Origin: Zancudomyces culisetae
Lineage: Eukaryota > Kickxellomycota > Harpellomycetes > Harpellales > Legeriomycetaceae
DNA length: 21,471 bases
Direction of reading: 5' to 3'
Assembly (NCBI GenBank): GCA_001969505.1
Contig: LSSK01000527.1
Location: 1-21,471 of the forward strand
Positions 18,263-21,471 of the stretch are shown here, piece after piece (position 1 is the first letter of the stretch; every line of letters begins with the position of its first letter). The notes beneath the pieces are model-generated. The model saw only the letters and a list, made by a program, of their open reading frames with translations. It made no database searches and was not told where the DNA came from. Made by a program: the position numbers and the translations under genes.

Positions 18263-19199
18263 TCAAGTTGATAGAACCTGGAAGAAGTGATACAGTTCTT
18301 CATCGGGCTCAAAGTATGCTACTTTTGTATTGCATATCTCACAAAATACAGGGCTATAACCTTCGTATTCTACAACTATTTTCATTTTTATGACTGTTCT
18401 ATTATATCCGCCGTACAAAGTCAAAAACCCTACAAATTCTAATATAAACACCACATGCAAGAGGAGCAAAAAAAAAACTTGGTACAAACCTGAATTGTCC
18501 ACTTTACAGTTTCTGACAAACATTGCTCGGAACTGTTCAAAATACTTTGTGTGTCTAGTAGGTAATAAACATATGATTCAGCTGTATGAGTATTAGTGGT
18601 GTTATTGGAAGTACTAGTGATAGCAATAACAATTTGATTGTTTAATATCATAGAGAGACAGTATTTAACCAGAATAAACCTGTTTTTTACTCTTCCTTAC
18701 CTTTGACAATCATAGCAGAGCTGTGTAAAACACCCGGGACATGATAAAACAATATTTTTTTCCGTGTTCACTTTACCCTCACTACTTTCTTGGTTGTTAT
18801 CTTTACTATTATTCACATTTTTCTTTTTCGTCATCCCTATATATTGTAATCAAATCGAAGGGTATAATTAGAAACAATTGTTTTAGCTACAAGAATGGTA
18901 ATAAAGAATACAGAAGCCATCCACATTTTAATGAAGAATTGCAAAGAAAAAACAACTACCTTGATTCACCAGTTTACGATTAACCCATTCTTCGTCTTTT
19001 TGGTCAATGTTTGCATCATACATCCAATCGGTCTCTACTTGCACATCTTTTTCGGATCGACCACTTTCACTACCTACAAGTATTAAGCGAATTGTATTTA
19101 TTTTTTTCTCTAGCTACTTTTTATACCTGGCAAAATATGATAGAAAGTATCGTAAAGTCATCGACATAGCATACCTGAATCCAGTTCAATATCCTCCAT
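18263..19199 (-). CDS. EAPP: E2F-associated phosphoprotein (EAPP) homologue, five exons
   Basis: Read by hand: exons 19199-19175, 19073-18960, 18836-18701, 18554-18490 and 18429-18263, giving 168 residues. Introns are 101, 123, 146 and 60 nt; donors are GTATGC, GTAGTT, GTAAGG and GTTTGT, acceptors all TAG, with CTAAT branch sites in introns 2 and 3. The start is the first ATG after an in-frame TAG. The product shows the EAPP signature in order: acidic N-terminus, DEEWVNRKL (about residues 36-44), LSCPGCFTQLCYDCQRHTKY with two CxxC pairs, FRAMFVRNCKV, then CEIC.TKVAYF.PDEELYHFFQVL at the C-terminus. The Cys pairs suggest a small zinc-binding fold. In animals EAPP binds E2F factors; the role of the fungal proteins is not settled. 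The last intron is the least certain: a second TAG 9 nt earlier (exon from 18438) keeps the frame and adds three residues. The gene is head to tail with ERJ5 and convergent with the small ORF at 17917. Confidence 0.88.
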
Positions 19200-19569
19200 A
19201 GCTGCCTTGTTATGGTACACTGCTTTTTTCTATTCTATAATACAGAATAACCTTACTCTGAGTTTTTTTTGTCCTTTTTAATTTTTTACCAAATAAAGCT
19301 GATTTCGCAAAAATAGAAAGAAAAAAACTGCTAAACTATCCAAACTGCATCGATTTGTCCGCATTATTTTTAAACATTCTGACATTTTATTCCATTTCTT
19401 CTGACTAGATATCACACTTAGTATTGCCAAGGACGACAGTGTTAGCCATAACAAAAACTAAGTAAAAGTAAATGAATAATCTTGTGCACTTGAGCCACGA
19501 AATTGCAAAGTAAAAAAAAAAGAAAGAATAGGGACAAAGATTTATACAAACGTGTATGTATACTGGCAA
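19200..19569. other. EAPP promoter and ERJ5 3' region
   Basis: A 370-bp AT-rich spacer with several A and T runs. It must hold the EAPP promoter and the ERJ5 3' UTR. No gene and no clear regulatory motif are seen. Confidence 0.5.
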
Positions 19570-20761
19570 TTAAACTACACGTGTTCCACCTTTACGCTTC
19601 CTAACGGTTTTTGACTTGGGTGTAAGAGGAGTAGAGGCTTTAGAGTCCGATTTTCCAGAAGCTGTAGCAGATACTTGGTTTTGAGAACCACCATTGGAAG
19701 CATCAGATTCGACAGAGTCCTTGTTACTACTAGCCAGCGAAGCTGAGGAGCTACTAGCTTTGAACTTTTGTTTTCTGGAAACATTTTTTGTGTCCCGCTC
19801 TTCTTTCTTTAGTAAAAATTTCTCCTTGAAATCGCCTTGGTCAACCTCCTCAGAACTATCATCTTCGCTGATACTAGTAGAGTCTTGTTCGATCGGTTTC
19901 ATCAACCCAACGGATGTACCCACTTTTCGGATAATCCACATAGGAAGGCTAATAACCAGCAGATCTGCAATGGTTGGTTTTTTCACTGAGTAAGGATCCA
20001 ACTCAGTTACATATGCAAGCGAATCATCATCCTCATCACCGACAAATTCATCATATAGTTCCTGTTTGCCGGACTTTCCTCGTCTTTCCCTCCTGTTGAG
20101 TGTCGCGCGAAGTTGAGGCGGGGCTTTAAGTTTCAGTTTTTCGCCCTCCTCTTCAATAATTTTGATTCTTTGTTGAGCTCTCCAGTAGCTCAGCGACATG
20201 AACATGTACTGCATTGCTGAAAAAAACAGCGCCAACCCAACACCTACACTTCCCAGGCCTGGTCTGTAGCGTTTATACAAGTAGTCTGCTCCTCGCCACA
20301 CGGGAACTCCGTTCTTTTTAAAAAAATCGTATCTTTTACGACTATATTTATCTCTCAAAATATTGGCAACAAGCCCAAGGCGAGTGTATTTCTCAGTAGC
20401 TCGCTTCATTTCCTTTTTTGTGCCTCTTAGTTTATCGGGGCTATTTGAAAATTATACAATGGAAGTTGTAGCGCTTATAGTTGGAATTACTTTGTAAGTG
20501 TAGTAAATATCACATATTGAACACAAAAGGGACTTACTGGTACTTTAAAGAAAGTCGTTTGTAGGCCTTATTAATTTGAGCAGAAGTAGCGGAGCTAGGA
20601 ACGCCCATCAGCTCGTACCAGTTTGTGGTCTTGTCGTTTTTCTTAATCGAATCCCATAGCTCAAAGATTTCAAAATCAAGCTTTTCCCAAGCAAAAGACC
20701 GATTTATGAAAAGGCAGAGAAGCGAAAGCAATACTAGCACCGAAAATCTAAAGGACTTCAT
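19570..20761 (-). CDS. ERJ5: ER membrane J-domain protein, Erj5-like, two exons
   Basis: Exon 1 is 20761-20538, the intron 20537-20441 (97 nt, GTAAGT...TAG) and exon 2 20440-19570, giving 364 residues. J-domain proteins stimulate the ATPase of Hsp70; Erj5 does this for Kar2/BiP in the ER lumen. Residues 1-24 are a signal peptide (MKSFRFSVLVLLSLLCLFIN then RSFA). The J domain spans about 47-117: NWYELMGVP, then INKAYKRLSLKY, the HPD motif at residues 75-77, and the helix III-IV region LRDKYSRKRYDFF. The intron falls inside the His codon of HPD (CA|C), so the motif exists only in spliced RNA. A transmembrane segment lies at about 137-159 (SVGVGLALFFSAMQYMFM), followed by a charged, probably cytosolic tail with a conserved-looking hydrophobic patch at 233-245 and a Ser/Lys-rich basic end. 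It is somewhat longer than S. cerevisiae Erj5 (about 295 residues). A fungal DNAJC1-type name would also fit. Confidence 0.85.
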
Positions 20762-21471
20762 ATTTACCGAGAACGATGGTGTTAATCTATACAGATGACA
20801 CAGTTAATAACCGCTTTACTTGTTAAATGTAAATATTTCAAAGCTCTGAAGAGTAAATATTATTTATTTTTTAAAAAAAAACAGAAACTGTATGTCACTA
20901 ACAGTAAAATGTAGGTGAAAAATAAAGTTAAATATATTACGCTGGGTTTGGCTATTTTTGTTCAATGCGATTAAGTGTGTTTATATGAGTGACAAAATTT
21001 TTTTTAAAAATGTGAAAAATGAGGAGAAAAGTAGTGCAAACTCCCACCAGTAAAAGAGCACTACATTCATGTTTATTCAAAATCCAGCCTATCTGATCTT
21101 TGGGTTATGATTGGGGGGAGAGGAAGGTAAAATCATTGTCAGAACAGACAGATGTTTGACACCATGGCATACAAGTCTGGTATAGGTTCATCCAAATTGC
21201 TATGTGATGTAGAGAGATGACAGAAAAGTATAGAGCAATGGTTAAACGTGGACCATGTAAATCTGCAAGGAACAAGCAAATATACACTTTTCTTCCAGTC
21301 TAGCTTTTACACACCTTTTTTAACTTGAAGATAAAGGAGGGGGCGAGGGGGGAGGGGGAAGGAGGTAATGGAGAAAAAAATAGCCATTACAAAATGCGCA
21401 GTGGAATGCATTAAATTGTATACTATCCATACCTGTTGGTATTCCCATATGGGATGGAGAGCAGTGTTTAA
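20762..21471. other. ERJ5 upstream region to the window edge
   Basis: About 710 bp without a recognisable gene. The left part is the ERJ5 promoter, with poly-T/poly-A runs near 20868-20881 and 20998-21005. A minus-strand 60-codon frame at 21105-21287 looks like chance. A G-rich tract and a 12-bp palindrome near the right edge are noted separately. Another gene may start beyond the window. Confidence 0.5.
21336..21365 (+). repeat. G-rich tract
   Basis: Three runs of five to six G within 20 bases, followed by GG pairs. It could form a quadruplex only with a two-G run or with other runs, so it is a weaker candidate than the tract at 4683. Confidence 0.45.

Noticed and set aside
18160-18290. Plus-strand sequence after the small ORF reading IRGGQVDRTW, like the GGE/W end of uS8
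   Set aside because: It is in a different frame, and its distal part is the reverse complement of the EAPP C-terminal coding sequence, so the likeness is coincidental.
18390-19201. Plus-strand frames across EAPP
   Set aside because: They run antisense to the EAPP exons and introns and carry no motif.
21105-21287. Minus-strand 60-codon frame upstream of ERJ5
   Set aside because: No motif, chance length, and it lies in the ERJ5 promoter region.

Overview
The window is about 21.5 kb of AT-rich fungal nuclear DNA. It looks like an intron-bearing ascomycete, plausibly an early-branching budding yeast or a relative. The evidence is a Zn(II)2Cys6 regulator, Utp4, Rad2 and Erj5 homologues of yeast type, several spliceosomal introns with GTAAGT/GTATGC-like donors, CTAAT/CTAAC-like branch points and TAG/CAG acceptors, and two genes (PARN and EAPP) that the Saccharomyces model lacks or that are patchy in yeasts. 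CTG falls where family members have leucine in at least three conserved motifs, so standard CUG decoding is likely.

Layout, left to right. Bases 1-2312 hold decayed plus-strand coding sequence with two PD-(D/E)XK-nuclease-like signatures, broken by stops and frame changes. Bases 2819-4570 (minus) encode a Zn2Cys6 regulator with an adjacent AT-hook-like motif. Bases 4571-8570 are a 4 kb gene-poor interval with one doubtful spliced candidate near its right end. Bases 8571-10637 (minus) encode a five-exon PARN-type deadenylase with the full DEDDh catalytic set. A divergent promoter of about 700 bp separates it from UTP4 (11333-14080, plus), a subunit of the U3 small-subunit processome. UTP4 is convergent with RAD2/XPG (14077-17739, minus, two exons), and the two stop codons interlock in one CTAG. 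A short divergent promoter leads to an 80-codon plus-strand ORF (17917-18159) that faintly resembles the N-terminal half of ribosomal protein uS8. Then come a five-exon EAPP homologue (18263-19199, minus) and a two-exon ERJ5-type ER J-protein (19570-20761, minus). The last 0.7 kb shows no gene.

The genes do not form a pathway or cluster. They are housekeeping genes for RNA decay, ribosome assembly, nucleotide excision repair and ER folding, plus one regulator. The most useful results here are the hand-resolved exon structures of PARN, EAPP, RAD2 and ERJ5, the array of TFIIH-binding-like acidic motifs in Rad2, the shared CTAG stop with an apparently shortened Rad2 C-terminus, and the nuclease relics at the left edge. 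I found no clearly new biological system.
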